Assembly: GCA_035533095.1 (NCBI GenBank)
Contig: DATLUM010000005.1
Location: 1-34,557, forward strand
Direction: 5' to 3'
DNA: 34,557 nucleotides
DNA from: Acidimicrobiales bacterium
GTDB taxonomy: Bacteria > Actinomycetota > Acidimicrobiia > Acidimicrobiales > Palsa-688
Within the stretch, counting starts at the first letter, position 1; the number at the start of each line of letters is the position of its first letter. A program made the translations under genes and the position numbers. This document shows positions 1 through 8,781 of this stretch, in pieces. The notes under the pieces are model-generated. The model saw only the letters and a list, made by a program, of their open reading frames with translations. It was not told the origin of the DNA and ran no database searches.

Positions 1-105
1 CTGGCCGACGCCGAGCACGCCGGCGACTTCGGCCGCGGTTACCTCGGGATGGGCGGCGAGGGCGGCGGTGAGTGCCTCGTCGCTGAGCTTGGGGGGTCGT
101 GCCAT
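1..105 (-). CDS. N-terminal fragment of a small, probably DNA-binding protein (cut by window edge)
   Basis: Reading the minus strand from the ATG at 105-103 gives 35 open codons that run off the left edge, beginning MARPPKLSDEAL. A clear Shine-Dalgarno sequence (AAGGAG, about 112-117) lies 5-6 nt before the ATG, so the start is well supported. The visible part is a basic N-terminus followed by short helices (EALTAALAAHPEVTAAEVAGVLGV) of the kind seen before or within a helix-turn-helix, in which a short helix scans for a 'site' residue pattern A-x-x-A-G-x-L-G. I infer a DNA-binding protein or regulator, but the family cannot be named from 35 residues. It is divergent from the methyltransferase operon at 303, so the 197-bp gap between them probably holds promoters for both. 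Confidence 0.6.
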   Translation of the reverse strand, partial: MARPPKLSDEALTAALAAHPEVTAAEVAGVLGVGQ

Positions 106-241
106 GGTGGCTCCTTTCGGGTCGAGCTGGCTCGTCACGAAGGCCCTACCTCGACCCGGCCGGTCACCTCAAGGCCAAAGACGAACTCGCCGGTGGCGGG
201 CCCGGGGGGAAGAGCAGGGAGAGGTTCTGGCGCCGATTTTG

Positions 242-270
242 TTGAAAACGGTGTCCCTGCCCCATGTTCT
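242..270 (+). promoter_or_regulatory. Candidate promoter of the methyltransferase-integrase operon
   Basis: A -35-like TTGAAA (242-247) is followed after 17 nt by TGTTCT (265-270), a weak -10 (3 of 6 consensus positions). It lies in a locally A/T-richer stretch between the divergent gene at 1-105 and the first methyltransferase. An AGGTGA just after it (about 273-278) could serve the alternative TTG start at 282. Assigned by eye from spacing and composition only. Confidence 0.3.
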
Positions 271-302
271 TTAGGTGACGCTTGCCCGGTCGTGGGCCGC
301 CC

Positions 303-1214
303 ATGACCACCACCACACCCCCCAACACGTCTCACCCAGCCCGGCCCGAGGTGCCGCTCGCCATCTGGCCGGTCGCCCAGACCACCGCCCAGTGGCAGCG
401 CGCCGGGCGCTACCTGCCCGGCTGCGCCCGCCATCCCGGGAAGATGCTCCCCGAGCTCGCCCGGCGCATCGTCGGCGAGTACTCCGCCCCCGGCGACCTC
501 GTCTGTGACCCGTTGGCCGGGATCGGCACCACCCTCGCCGAAGCCGCGTTGCTCGGTCGGCGTGCCGTCGGCGTCGAGTTCGACGAGCGATGGGTCACCC
601 TCGCCACCGACAACCTCGACCACATGCTTGATGGCTTGAGTTGTCGCCTCGCCGGGATCCGCCAGGGCGATGCCCGCCAGCTCCACGACGTCCTCGGCGA
701 TCTTGCCGGGCGGGTCGACCTGGTCGTCACGTCCCCGCCGTATGGGAGCGACGCCGGGATGATCGACAAGCAGGCGTGGATCGCCGGCGGGCGGCTCTGC
801 CCAGCCGACACCCTCAACTACTCGACCGACAAGGCCAACCTCGGTCACGCCCGCGGCCCCGCCTACGAGCAGGCCATGGCCGACGTCTACGCCGCCTGCC
901 ATGCCGTACTTCGCCCCGGCGGCTACCTGGTGGTGGTGACCAAGAACACCCGGCGCAAGGGCCGCACCCTGGACCTCGCCGGGCTCACCGTCACCCTCGC
1001 CACCGCGGCGGGGTTCAGCTACCTCGGCCATGTGATCGCGCTGCACGCGGCGATCCGAGACGGCGACCTCGTCGCCCGGCCCTCCTACTGGCAGACCACC
1101 CAGATCCGCCACGCCCGCGCCAAGGGCGAGCCCGCCCACCTCGTCGCCCACGAGGACGTGACCGTCTTCAGCGTCCCAGCAACGACCCGAGAGGAGACCG
1201 CCGATGCCCGCTGA
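303..1214 (+). CDS. DNA methyltransferase, N4-cytosine/N6-adenine type (first of a tandem pair)
   Basis: A 303-residue SAM-dependent DNA methyltransferase of the N4-C/N6-A superfamily. The SAM-binding motif I (DPLAGIGTT, residues 69-77) is preceded by the usual HPGKML...SAPGD lead-in, and the catalytic TSPPYG motif IV is at 143-148. SAM motif comes before catalytic motif, and no long separate target-recognition insert is obvious. TSPPY is typical of N4-cytosine enzymes but does not prove the target base. The ATG at 303 is chosen because the tandem paralogue has a similarly short lead before its conserved WP...RAGRY segment; an in-frame TTG at 282 with an AGGTGA upstream is the alternative. 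It overlaps the next gene by 11 nt. No restriction enzyme is beside it, so it may protect or mark the element, or act in its transfer. Confidence 0.85.
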   Translation: MTTTTPPNTSHPARPEVPLAIWPVAQTTAQWQRAGRYLPGCARHPGKMLPELARRIVGEYSAPGDLVCDPLAGIGTTLAEAALLGRRAVGVEFDERWVTLATDNLDHMLDGLSCRLAGIRQGDARQLHDVLGDLAGRVDLVVTSPPYGSDAGMIDKQAWIAGGRLCPADTLNYSTDKANLGHARGPAYEQAMADVYAACHAVLRPGGYLVVVTKNTRRKGRTLDLAGLTVTLATAAGFSYLGHVIALHAAIRDGDLVARPSYWQTTQIRHARAKGEPAHLVAHEDVTVFSVPATTREETADAR

Positions 1215-2118
1215 CCTCCCGCTGTCGGTGTGGCCGACCGCCCAGCAAAACGCCCGGGCCCAGCGCGCCGGGCGCTACGTCGAGATCTCCGGCACCCATC
1301 CCGCCAAGATGCTCCCCGCCATCGCAGCACGCGCCATCGCCACCTACAGCGCACCAGGAGACCTGGTCCTCGATCCGATGGCCGGCATCGGCTCCACCCT
1401 CGTCGAAGCCGTCCACCTGGGGCGCGACGCCATCGGGGTCGAGTACGAGCCGCCCTCGGCCGAGCTCGCCCGGGCCAACCTCCGCCACGCCAAGAGCCAG
1501 GGTGCGACCGGTCACGGCGAGGTGGTCTGCGGAGACGCCCGGCACCTTCCCGCGGTCGTCGACCCCGCCGCCGTGGGCCTGGTGGCGCTCGTGGTCACCT
1601 CCCCTCCCTATGGGGCGTCGCTGCACGGCCGGGTCACCGCCCGGCCCGGCCAGGGGATCGCCAAGTCCCACAACCGCTACTCGACCGACCCGGCCAACCT
1701 CGCCCACGTCGGCCTCGGTGGCCTCTTGGACGCGATGGGCACGATCCTTGCCGGCTGCCAGCGGGTGCTGCGCCCCGGCGGCTACGTGGCGATGACGGTG
1801 CGGCCCTACTGGCACGCCGGCCGACTCGTCGACCTGCCCGGGGCCATGGTCCGGGTCGGCGAGGAGTCCGGCCTCGTCCTCTACGAGCGCAACGTCGCCC
1901 TCCTCGCCGCCCTCCGCGACGACCGGCTCGTGCCCCGCTGCTCGTTCTTCGCCCTCGAACAGGTCCGCAAGGCCCGAGCCAAAGGCGTCCCCCGCCAGGT
2001 CATCGCCCACGAGGACCTCCTGGTCTTCCGGGTCCCGCCGATCTCCACCAGTTGCGCTGACGTCGTCGTCCGCCTCGCCCAGCGCGCGAACGCCTCGTCG
2101 GCACGGAGGGCAGCGTGA
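1204..2118 (+). CDS. DNA methyltransferase, N4-cytosine/N6-adenine type (second of a tandem pair)
   Basis: A 304-residue paralogue of the preceding gene with the same order of motifs: SAM-binding DPMAGIGST at residues 57-65 and catalytic TSPPYG at 132-137, then an LRPGGYVAMTV strand and the shared C-terminal pattern ending in IAHEDLLVFRV. The two proteins align along nearly their whole length, including WPTAQ/WPVAQ and RAGRY near the N-terminus, so this is a tandem duplication followed by divergence. The ATG at 1204 lies inside the end of the previous gene (11-nt overlap), implying translational coupling. The pair may methylate the two strands of an asymmetric site, as twin methyltransferases of some R-M systems do, or act as a heterodimer; both are inferences. 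Confidence 0.85.
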   Translation: MPADLPLSVWPTAQQNARAQRAGRYVEISGTHPAKMLPAIAARAIATYSAPGDLVLDPMAGIGSTLVEAVHLGRDAIGVEYEPPSAELARANLRHAKSQGATGHGEVVCGDARHLPAVVDPAAVGLVALVVTSPPYGASLHGRVTARPGQGIAKSHNRYSTDPANLAHVGLGGLLDAMGTILAGCQRVLRPGGYVAMTVRPYWHAGRLVDLPGAMVRVGEESGLVLYERNVALLAALRDDRLVPRCSFFALEQVRKARAKGVPRQVIAHEDLLVFRVPPISTSCADVVVRLAQRANASSARRAA

Positions 2119-2249
2119 CCGGCACCGGGCCCCAGCGGCGCAGCGTGCCGGCGGTCGGCTGCGGCCTTGACTTGTCCGCCCCGAAGAGGCCTCCTCGAGG
2201 GCCCCAGCCCACAGCACGCCAGTCCCAGGAAGGAGCAACGCCCACGGCC

Positions 2250-2651
2250 ATGGACCGCCACACCGCCATCCCGACCGCAGACCCCAGGCAGCCGGCCGGC
2301 GGCCGCCTCGTCGACCAGCGCCAGGCCGCCTCGCTCGCCGGGTGCTCCCGAGACACCATCGTCCGGGCCAGGCGTGCCGGGCGTCTCCCGCACTCCCGCC
2401 TCTACGGGCAGCGCTGGCTCATCGCCGTCGACGACCTCGCCGCCGCAGACCTCCTGCGCCCTGAGGGCACCGGCGGCGACACAGCGCCCGAGGCGGGCGC
2501 CGACCATGGCGGCGAGGCGTCGTCGGCAGCCGTGGAACTGGCCCGGGCCGAGGCCCGCCTCGGCGCCCTCCAAGACCTCCTCGCCCGCCAGGACGACGAG
2601 CTTGCCTTCCTTCGCCAGCTCGCCGCCGACCATCTGCGGCGGGCGAGCTGA
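2250..2651 (+). CDS. Small HTH (MerR/excisionase-like) protein with C-terminal coiled coil
   Basis: A 133-residue protein. Residues about 21-65 (VDQRQAASLAGCSRDTIVRA...LYGQRWLIAVDDL) look like the short winged-helix fold of MerR/excisionase proteins. Residues about 93-128 (EARLGALQDLLARQDDELAFLRQL) form heptad-like repeats consistent with a coiled coil. Just before the integrase gene, with a 1-nt stop/start overlap, the likely role is a directionality factor or regulator of the recombinase (inference). The start is uncertain. ATG 2250 is preceded by AAGGAG but with long spacing (about 14 nt). An in-frame GTG at 2115 overlaps the previous stop codon (GTGA) and would add 45 residues, rich in Pro, Gly and Arg, with no recognisable domain. 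Confidence 0.65.
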   Translation: MDRHTAIPTADPRQPAGGRLVDQRQAASLAGCSRDTIVRARRAGRLPHSRLYGQRWLIAVDDLAAADLLRPEGTGGDTAPEAGADHGGEASSAAVELARAEARLGALQDLLARQDDELAFLRQLAADHLRRAS

Positions 2652-5023
2652 TGGGCCGGCCGATCACCGGGTCGCTGCGCCACCACCAGAACCGCTGGTG
2701 GGCGAGCGTCCCCCAACCCGGCGGGGTGGGACGCCGTCGCGAGGAGCCCTTCGCCAGCCAGGCCGACGCCCAGGCGTGGCTGACCCAGGCCGTCGCCGCC
2801 GCCCGGGCCGGCGAGAAGCTCCCCGACCCGGCCCGCTTCCGCACCACCAAGCCGCCTCGGCGAAAGACCCGCCCGACCGAGGCGCCCCGCCTGCAGCCCG
2901 ACGTCGCCTCGCTCGCCCGAGCCTGGATGGCCGCCGCCTACGAGGACCTGCGCCGCGGCGGCCCCGAACGGGCCGAACGCGTCCGGCGGATCGTCGAGGG
3001 CTTCCTCGTCCCGTGGTTCGCCCCCCGCACCGCCACCATCGCGGATGTCACCTACTTCATGGCCCACGAGTGGCTGCTCCACCTCGTCGGGCGCGACCGC
3101 GCCGAGGTGAGCGGCACCCTGCTCGGCCCACCCCCGGTCCCCGGCCCCTACCGCGACGGGGAGGAGCTGAGCTTGGCCGAGGCCGCCCGGGCCGCTGGGG
3201 TGAGCCTGCCGACCGCCCGGCGACGCTGGCGGGCCGGGCAGCTTCCCGGCGCCTACCGCGACCCGACCGGCCAGGTGCGTGTGCCCGCCGCCGCAGCCTT
3301 CGCCATCACCGCCAAGCGCCGGGCGCCCACCGGCCTGTCCCAGGGGTACGTGACCGACGCCCTGTGGGTGCTGCGCCGGATCCTCGCCTTCGCCCGGGCC
3401 AACGGCCTCTTCCCGCCCGGCTTCGACCCCACCGAAGGCCTCGACGCCCCCCTCGCCGACAAGGCCGACCGTCGCCGGCCTGACCGAGGGGGCCAGCCCC
3501 GGCCGCTCACGCTCCCCGAGTGCGCCCGGCTCGCCTCCCACCTCCACCCGGTCCATCAGCTCGCCTTCTGGCTCCAGCGGATCATGGGCCTTCGCATCTC
3601 CGAAGCCTTCGGCGTCCGGGTCGCAGACGTCGTCGACCTCGGCGGCACCGGCCTGCTCGCCGTCCAAGGCCAAGGGGGGAGGAGCTTTGCCGTTCGCGAC
3701 GACCACGGCCAGGTGGTCGCCGTGCCGTACAAGCTGACCACCAAGACCGCGGCGGGATCGCGGGTCCTCGTCATCCCCGAGCAGCTCATGGACCTCGTCC
3801 GGGTCGCCATCGACGCCTTCCACACCGACCCCGACACCGGCCAGGTCGACGCCGCCGCGCGCCTCGTCCCCGGCCTCCAGACCCCTGACCGCTCCGGCCA
3901 GCACGCCTATCGCCACGCCTTCGCCGAAGCCGCTACTGCCGAACAGCTTTCGGGTGACCACCTCGGCTTCGCCGTCTCCACCCACCTGCTGAGAAAGTCC
4001 TGCGCCACCGACCTCGCCTGGGCCGCTGGCATCGAGGACGCCGTGCGGCGCCGCTTCATGGGACACCGCGCCGGCGACGACGTCTTCGGGCGCATCTACA
4101 CCCTCGACCACCCCGACGTCGCCCCCCTCCGAAAGGTCGCCGAGATCCTCGACCACGACATCGCCATGACCATCGGCACCCTCATGGTCCCGACCATCCG
4201 ACACGCCCAGTGGGGGAGCGCCAACCCGCTCTCCGCACGCACCGACCACATCGACGCCACCCTGGCGGCCGCCGGCTGGCTCGTCGACCCCGGCAGCGAC
4301 GACGACCCGCTCTGCGACGCCCAACGCGTCGCTGCCGAGGTCGACATCTACCCGACCACCGCCCGACGGTGGATGACTGACGGCACCCTCCCCACCGTCA
4401 CCATCCCCGACGCCACCGGCGTCTCGCGCCGCTACGCCAAGCTCTCCGACGTCTGGGCCCACCGCGACCGCCTTGCCGGGCGTGTCCTGTTGCCCGACCT
4501 CGCAGAAGAGCTGGGCATCGCCTACCACGAGGCCTACCACGACCTCCGCCGGCTCGGCCTCCCCGTCGAGCAGCACCCCACCAGCCGCCAGTACCACTTG
4601 ACTGCCGAGGCCGCCGACGCACTACGCGCCGAGCACCAGCGCATCCAAGAACTGCACCGCCGCTCGATGAAGCTCGCCGCCGCCGCCCGCCAGTTGGGCG
4701 TCGCCCTTTCCACCGCCGCGCTCCTCTCCCGCACTGGCCAGCTCGAGGTCGACCCCGAGACCGACTCCTCTGGTGCTCGCTTCGTCACCCGCACCTCCGT
4801 GCAACGGTGCTGGCTCGACCGGCATGGGCGCGGTAGGAGAGAGGTCCCAGCGACCGTGCGTCTCGACGAGGTCGTCCGTCTCACTGGCGCGAGTGAGAGG
4901 ACGATCATGGACCTGGTGCGAGCCGGAGTGCTGGAGCAAATGCCGGGCCGGCGCACCTGCGAGATCACGCAGTCAAGCCTTCGGTCGTGGGTGGAGTCGA
5001 CCTGCCCGGGTCCAAGGCCATGA
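2651..5023 (+). CDS. Large tyrosine recombinase (integrase) with several HTH modules
   Basis: A 790-residue site-specific recombinase. The catalytic domain has the tyrosine recombinase residues in order: Arg315 in GLRISEAF, His445 and Arg448 in HLLRKS, His472 in MGHR and the nucleophile Tyr483 in RIYT. The N-terminal third looks like the SAM-like core-binding region, but a MerR-like HTH segment (about 171-218, LAEAARAAGVSLPTARRR) is inserted. After the catalytic tyrosine come some 300 further residues with at least four more HTH-like segments (about 556-585, 614-640, 675-700, 736-768). Typical phage-type integrases are 350-450 residues, so this is nearly double length. It ends the operon. It should catalyse integration and excision of the element; the extra HTHs may bind arm sites. 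No att core was identified. Confidence 0.9.
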   Translation: MGRPITGSLRHHQNRWWASVPQPGGVGRRREEPFASQADAQAWLTQAVAAARAGEKLPDPARFRTTKPPRRKTRPTEAPRLQPDVASLARAWMAAAYEDLRRGGPERAERVRRIVEGFLVPWFAPRTATIADVTYFMAHEWLLHLVGRDRAEVSGTLLGPPPVPGPYRDGEELSLAEAARAAGVSLPTARRRWRAGQLPGAYRDPTGQVRVPAAAAFAITAKRRAPTGLSQGYVTDALWVLRRILAFARANGLFPPGFDPTEGLDAPLADKADRRRPDRGGQPRPLTLPECARLASHLHPVHQLAFWLQRIMGLRISEAFGVRVADVVDLGGTGLLAVQGQGGRSFAVRDDHGQVVAVPYKLTTKTAAGSRVLVIPEQLMDLVRVAIDAFHTDPDTGQVDAAARLVPGLQTPDRSGQHAYRHAFAEAATAEQLSGDHLGFAVSTHLLRKSCATDLAWAAGIEDAVRRRFMGHRAGDDVFGRIYTLDHPDVAPLRKVAEILDHDIAMTIGTLMVPTIRHAQWGSANPLSARTDHIDATLAAAGWLVDPGSDDDPLCDAQRVAAEVDIYPTTARRWMTDGTLPTVTIPDATGVSRRYAKLSDVWAHRDRLAGRVLLPDLAEELGIAYHEAYHDLRRLGLPVEQHPTSRQYHLTAEAADALRAEHQRIQELHRRSMKLAAAARQLGVALSTAALLSRTGQLEVDPETDSSGARFVTRTSVQRCWLDRHGRGRREVPATVRLDEVVRLTGASERTIMDLVRAGVLEQMPGRRTCEITQSSLRSWVESTCPGPRP

Positions 5024-5192
5024 TTGCCCGCTGGCGCGCCCGTGCCCGCGTCAGTTGGCGATTGACGACGACCCGCCCCCTTCGCCCGTTGCTCAGCGCA
5101 CCCGGTGAGGTAAGGGCCTGCGAGCTGTTGTCAAAAGCTCAACGGTCGTGCGGCAGAGCGAGGCGGCGTGAGCGGCTCTCGCCCGGGACGCT

Positions 5193-6689
5193 TCACAGTC
5201 CGAACTGCCAGCGGATGCTGTGGCGGTTGATCTCCGAGAACGGTCCAGCATCCGGTCCTGCCGGCGGCAGTGACGCTTCGGGTTGCAGCGCAACGTGAGA
5301 CAGGTGCTCGACGGGCGTCTCGTGCATGATCCGGTTCAACATCTCGATCACGTGGGGGAAGAGCCGCTCAAGGAAGACACCTGGATCGAAGTGCAGTCGC
5401 CCCGGGACAAGTTCCTCGACGCCCCAGCGGGCTAGACCGCCGAGGGCAACAAGAGCGGCTCTCAGCTCGGGCTCGCGTGATGCCGGCAGGCTCACGAGCG
5501 TCCGCTCCCGTCGGCGCGGTCGACCGACGCCGACGGCCTGCATGGCCTCACCGTGGATCGAGTTTCGCAGAAGGCGAAGGATCGTGAGCGTGTGACCCTC
5601 GTCGGTTCCGGGCCGGAACAGGGCCGCGAGCGTCGGCTCTGCGGCAGCGACTTCGCTAACCCATCCGTTGCGCTGCCATCCGGCACGATGTGCCGGGCTT
5701 GTGAGACCGAGGACGGCGTGGGCGACTCGGGCGGTCGCGTCGACGGCGCCCAGCAGGAGGAGGAGGACGACGTCAAGCGCAGAGAGCGCTTCGTCGGCCG
5801 TGTCATTGTCTTGCGGCTTGTTGAGCCCGACGTGAACCGCGTCTCGCATCTGGAGCGCTCTTTGAGCTCGCTGCAGCACCGATTGGCCGAGGAGCAGAAG
5901 CCCGTCGTCACGTGCTCCGGCTGAATGCTGTGCGCAAGCCGTGAACCAGCGCCACGCCGACGGAAGAAGCTCACGGGCGCCTACCCAGAAGAACAGCCCC
6001 CGGTTCATGAGAGCGGAGTCGAGACCCTCCGGCGAGCGGTAGGTGACGTACTGACCCTGTGCCCGCAGGTACAGCCCGAGGACGGCGAGCGCCTCGTCCA
6101 CGTCGACGATCGTCACGCTGTTTGCGATCTGCCAGGTCATGGCTCGCAGATATGGGCGCTTGGTGACGAAGAGGTCAGCGCCGATCGCGTCCGCCACCAT
6201 CGCGGCGAGCGCGTCCGCACGTCGCTGGGTCGCCGCATCGCCCGGGGACCGGTCACCGTAGGCTTCGGTCGACGTGTCCGAGGCAGCGACCTCGGCGGCG
6301 TTGCCGTGCACCGCGTGGTCCGAGATGTGGTGGTCGTCTCCGGTCCGGGCAGCTCGATGTCCGGTGCCGTCGTCGGGGCTCAGGACCACCCAACCGGGGA
6401 CCACCTCCCCCATGTACCGGTTGCGTTGGCGGGCGACGTCGGGAGGCGGTCCATCGTCCGCGTACTTGAAGCACTCGATGAGATCGAGCGTGAGCAGCCC
6501 CGCCAGAAGCTGGGCCTTCCCCCAGATCGAGAGGTCGGCTTCGGGGATGACGTCGGTATCAAGCAGCACGGCGAGCTTTCGGTACCGCTGGCGTCCGAGG
6601 AACAGCGGCGTAGCGCGACCCTCCTCGTACGGCGGCCATCCAGGCCGGATCGCACGGGAGCTTGGTGCCGTGTTCAGTCGTGGGAGCAT
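5193..6689 (-). CDS. Hypothetical protein, possible HEPN-like C-terminal region
   Basis: A 498-residue protein I do not recognise. From the ATG at 6689-6687 it begins MLPRLNTAP; an in-frame TTG at 6767 would add 26 residues and lacks a better ribosome site. It is soluble-looking apart from a hydrophobic helix at about 305-329 (LDVVLLLLLGAVDATARV). Near residues 372-381 it has RLLRNSIHGE. An R-(4 to 6 residues)-H pattern in an all-helical C-terminal region recalls the active site of HEPN ribonucleases common in defence islands, but one motif is weak evidence. It converges on the integrase (169-bp gap) and diverges from the EcoRV-like gene. It could belong with either or stand alone. Confidence 0.6.
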   Translation of the reverse strand: MLPRLNTAPSSRAIRPGWPPYEEGRATPLFLGRQRYRKLAVLLDTDVIPEADLSIWGKAQLLAGLLTLDLIECFKYADDGPPPDVARQRNRYMGEVVPGWVVLSPDDGTGHRAARTGDDHHISDHAVHGNAAEVAASDTSTEAYGDRSPGDAATQRRADALAAMVADAIGADLFVTKRPYLRAMTWQIANSVTIVDVDEALAVLGLYLRAQGQYVTYRSPEGLDSALMNRGLFFWVGARELLPSAWRWFTACAQHSAGARDDGLLLLGQSVLQRAQRALQMRDAVHVGLNKPQDNDTADEALSALDVVLLLLLGAVDATARVAHAVLGLTSPAHRAGWQRNGWVSEVAAAEPTLAALFRPGTDEGHTLTILRLLRNSIHGEAMQAVGVGRPRRRERTLVSLPASREPELRAALVALGGLARWGVEELVPGRLHFDPGVFLERLFPHVIEMLNRIMHETPVEHLSHVALQPEASLPPAGPDAGPFSEINRHSIRWQFGL

Positions 6690-6859
6690 GCCGGCGCCTG
6701 ACAGAAAGGTGAGTGAGGAAAGATCATCGTAGGAACCCCGACAGCTGCGAGCATCCCGTCCAGGCAAACACGCCCGACCTGGTCAACCCCGGCGCGGATG
6801 GGCCCCACCGTCCGAGGTTCCGCTCTTCGCGGGTCATCGCCACCTATGGTGACGCTGGG

Positions 6860-7630
6860 ATGGCCGCTCGACCTGATCTGCTCGAATGGCTCCGCGCCCA
6901 GTGCGCGGAGTTCGTCTTCTTGCCTGCCGGCGTCTACGTCGAGCAGGGCGAGCACGACTGGCCGCTCGTCGCGACGGACCCGGCTGATCTCACCGCCAAG
7001 CTCGACGAGGGCGGCCACCTCGCAGCCCTGCCGAAGGAGTCGGCGGCGCTGGCCAACGTCATCGAGGTGGCCCTCGTCGACTTCCTCTTGGACCGGCTCG
7101 ACCAGACCCCCGGGGCGACCGGCCGACGCGGCGAGGAGCGCAGCTATCCCGACCTCGAGATCGGCGGGGAGGCGTTCGGCGCGACCTTCCACGCCGTCGA
7201 CATCAAGATGGCCCGCCTCGCCAAGAAAAACGGGACGAAGACCCAATCCCGCTGCACCCTCTACACCGGGAACACCTACTTCAAGTGGCCGACCATCCGC
7301 TGGCCGGGCATGTTCCGGCCCTTCGACGACTACGCCACCCACCTCGACATCATCGGCGTCTACCGCCTCGACGTCGACTTCCGTGGACGGGTACGGGACC
7401 TGGAGCTGTTCGTCCACGAGCCGTGGCGCATCGCCTCCAAGGAGCGCTCCAGCACGACGCGTGAGTACCTCGGCGCCGTCGTCGAGGTGGCCGCGCTCCG
7501 GGAGGGGAGGGGCGAGTTCGACACCGAGGACGCCTTCTACAAGTACTGGCGTGCCTACCCCTTCCGTGTGCCCAAGGCCGTCGAGCGCCAGCTCCAAAAG
7601 GCGCTGCGTGAGCAGCAAGGGCGCACGTAG
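6860..7630 (+). CDS. Type II restriction endonuclease, EcoRV family
   Basis: A 256-residue homologue of EcoRV (245 residues), recognised along its whole length. The ATG at 6860 gives MAARPDLLEWL, which lines up with the N-terminus of EcoRV; the same frame is open upstream to a GTG at 6713, but that extension has no counterpart. The active site keeps EcoRV spacing exactly: Asp98 in YPDLE, Asp114 and Lys116 in VDIK (EcoRV D74, D90, K92) and Glu69 (EcoRV E45). Later matches include PFDDYATHLDIIG, and EGRGEFDTEDAFYKYW close to the C-terminus. The segment matching the EcoRV recognition loop reads SSTTREYLG here against GNTTNIG, so the target may differ from GATATC. It should make double-strand breaks in unmodified DNA with Mg2+. 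The C5 methyltransferase starts 27 nt after its stop. Confidence 0.88.
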   Translation: MAARPDLLEWLRAQCAEFVFLPAGVYVEQGEHDWPLVATDPADLTAKLDEGGHLAALPKESAALANVIEVALVDFLLDRLDQTPGATGRRGEERSYPDLEIGGEAFGATFHAVDIKMARLAKKNGTKTQSRCTLYTGNTYFKWPTIRWPGMFRPFDDYATHLDIIGVYRLDVDFRGRVRDLELFVHEPWRIASKERSSTTREYLGAVVEVAALREGRGEFDTEDAFYKYWRAYPFRVPKAVERQLQKALREQQGRT

Positions 7631-7657
7631 TCACACCCTCGCCGTAGCGTCGAGCTC

Positions 7658-8773
7658 ATGTTCGATCTGTGGTCCACCCAGGAGGCGAACGAACCTGGCA
7701 GGATCGAGCGCGTGACGGTGCACGGGGTCGCGATCTCCCTCTTCTCCGGCGCGGGCGGCCTCGACCTCGGCGCCGAGCAGGCCGGGTTCCACACCGCGGC
7801 AGCCGTCGAGATCAACGACGACGCCGCGGACACGATGGAGAAGAACTTCCCCGGCCTCGCGAGCCCCGTCGTCCGCCAGTCGATCCTCGACGTCTCGACC
7901 AAGGAGCTGCTCCGAGCAGCCGGGCTCAAGGGCAGAGAGCGGCCCGAGCTTCTCATCGGCGGCCCGCCGTGCACGCCGTTCTCCAAGTCGGGCTTCTGGC
8001 TCGAATGGAAGCGCGCCGGCCTCGACCCCGACGCCAGCCTGCTCCAGTGCTACACCCGCGTCCTCGCCGAAGCCCGCCCCCGGGCCTTCATCCTCGAGAA
8101 CGTGTACGCCCTCACCTACCGGAACAAGGCCAGCCGCCCCGCCTTCCAGCGGCTCCTCCAAGAGGTCGACGAGGCCGACTACCACTGCCAGTGGCGGGTC
8201 CTCAACGCCGCCGACCACGGCGTCCCCCAGCTGCGCCCCCGGCTCTTCGTCGTCGGCACCCCCAAGGGCACCCCGCTCCCCGACCTGCCCGACGCGACGC
8301 ACTCGGGGCAGTGGGAGCGCCGCACGAGCGGCGGGGGAGGCCGCCCGCACGTGACCGCCGGCGAGGCCCTGGCCGGGCTGGTCACCGTCGCAGAGCCCGA
8401 GGAGACCGTGCGGGGCCGCTGGGGGCACCTCCTCGCCGACATCCCGCCCGGCGACAACTACCTCTTCTACACCGCCGAGCGGGGCCACCCAGACCCGGTC
8501 TTCGAATGGCGCAGCCGCTACTGGTCGTTCCTGCTCAAGCTGTCGCCGGACCGGCCGTCGCCCACGATCCAGGCCCAGCCCGGTCCCAACGTCGGCCCCT
8601 TCCACTGGGAGAACCGACGCCTCCGGGTCCCAGAGCTGCGACGGCTGTTCACCTTCCCCGACGACTTCACCTTCGTCGGCCGTCGGGCATCGGTCCAGGC
8701 CCAGGTCGGCAACTCCGTCCCTCCGCTGCTTGCCCGCCAGGTCGCCGACTGCGTCGCTCAGGCCATCCGGTAG
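7658..8773 (+). CDS. DNA (cytosine-5)-methyltransferase of the EcoRV-like R-M system
   Basis: A 371-residue C5 methyltransferase with the family's ordered motifs: I LFSGAGGLDLG (28-38), IV GGPPCTPFS (101-109, catalytic Cys105), VI ENV (147-149), VIII QLRPRLF, a variable region from about 220 likely to hold the target-recognition domain, and X GNSVPP near the end. It transfers a methyl group from SAM to cytosine C5. Placed 27 nt after the EcoRV-like endonuclease and 8 nt before a Vsr gene, it is the modification subunit. The pairing is notable because the classical EcoRV partner is an N6-adenine methyltransferase. The ATG at 7658 has no strong ribosome site; GTG 7712 would place motif I nearer the N-terminus and is a real alternative. 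Confidence 0.9.
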   Translation: MFDLWSTQEANEPGRIERVTVHGVAISLFSGAGGLDLGAEQAGFHTAAAVEINDDAADTMEKNFPGLASPVVRQSILDVSTKELLRAAGLKGRERPELLIGGPPCTPFSKSGFWLEWKRAGLDPDASLLQCYTRVLAEARPRAFILENVYALTYRNKASRPAFQRLLQEVDEADYHCQWRVLNAADHGVPQLRPRLFVVGTPKGTPLPDLPDATHSGQWERRTSGGGGRPHVTAGEALAGLVTVAEPEETVRGRWGHLLADIPPGDNYLFYTAERGHPDPVFEWRSRYWSFLLKLSPDRPSPTIQAQPGPNVGPFHWENRRLRVPELRRLFTFPDDFTFVGRRASVQAQVGNSVPPLLARQVADCVAQAIR

Positions 8774-8781
8774 CAGCGGAC

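Noticed and set aside
2402-4597. A 731-codon open frame on the minus strand
   Set aside because: It is a shadow of the integrase gene: high-GC DNA keeps antisense frames open, its product is Gly/Val/Glu-rich without motifs, and the plus-strand frame carries the full set of recombinase residues.
5024-5192. Attachment site or terminator after the integrase
   Set aside because: The 169-bp gap shows only a weak 5-bp stem (GAGCT/AGCTC) and no repeat found elsewhere in the window, so no att core can be claimed.
6713-6859. Longer N-terminus for the EcoRV-like enzyme from the GTG at 6713
   Set aside because: The ATG at 6860 aligns with the EcoRV N-terminus; the extra 49 codons have no counterpart and read as intergenic sequence.
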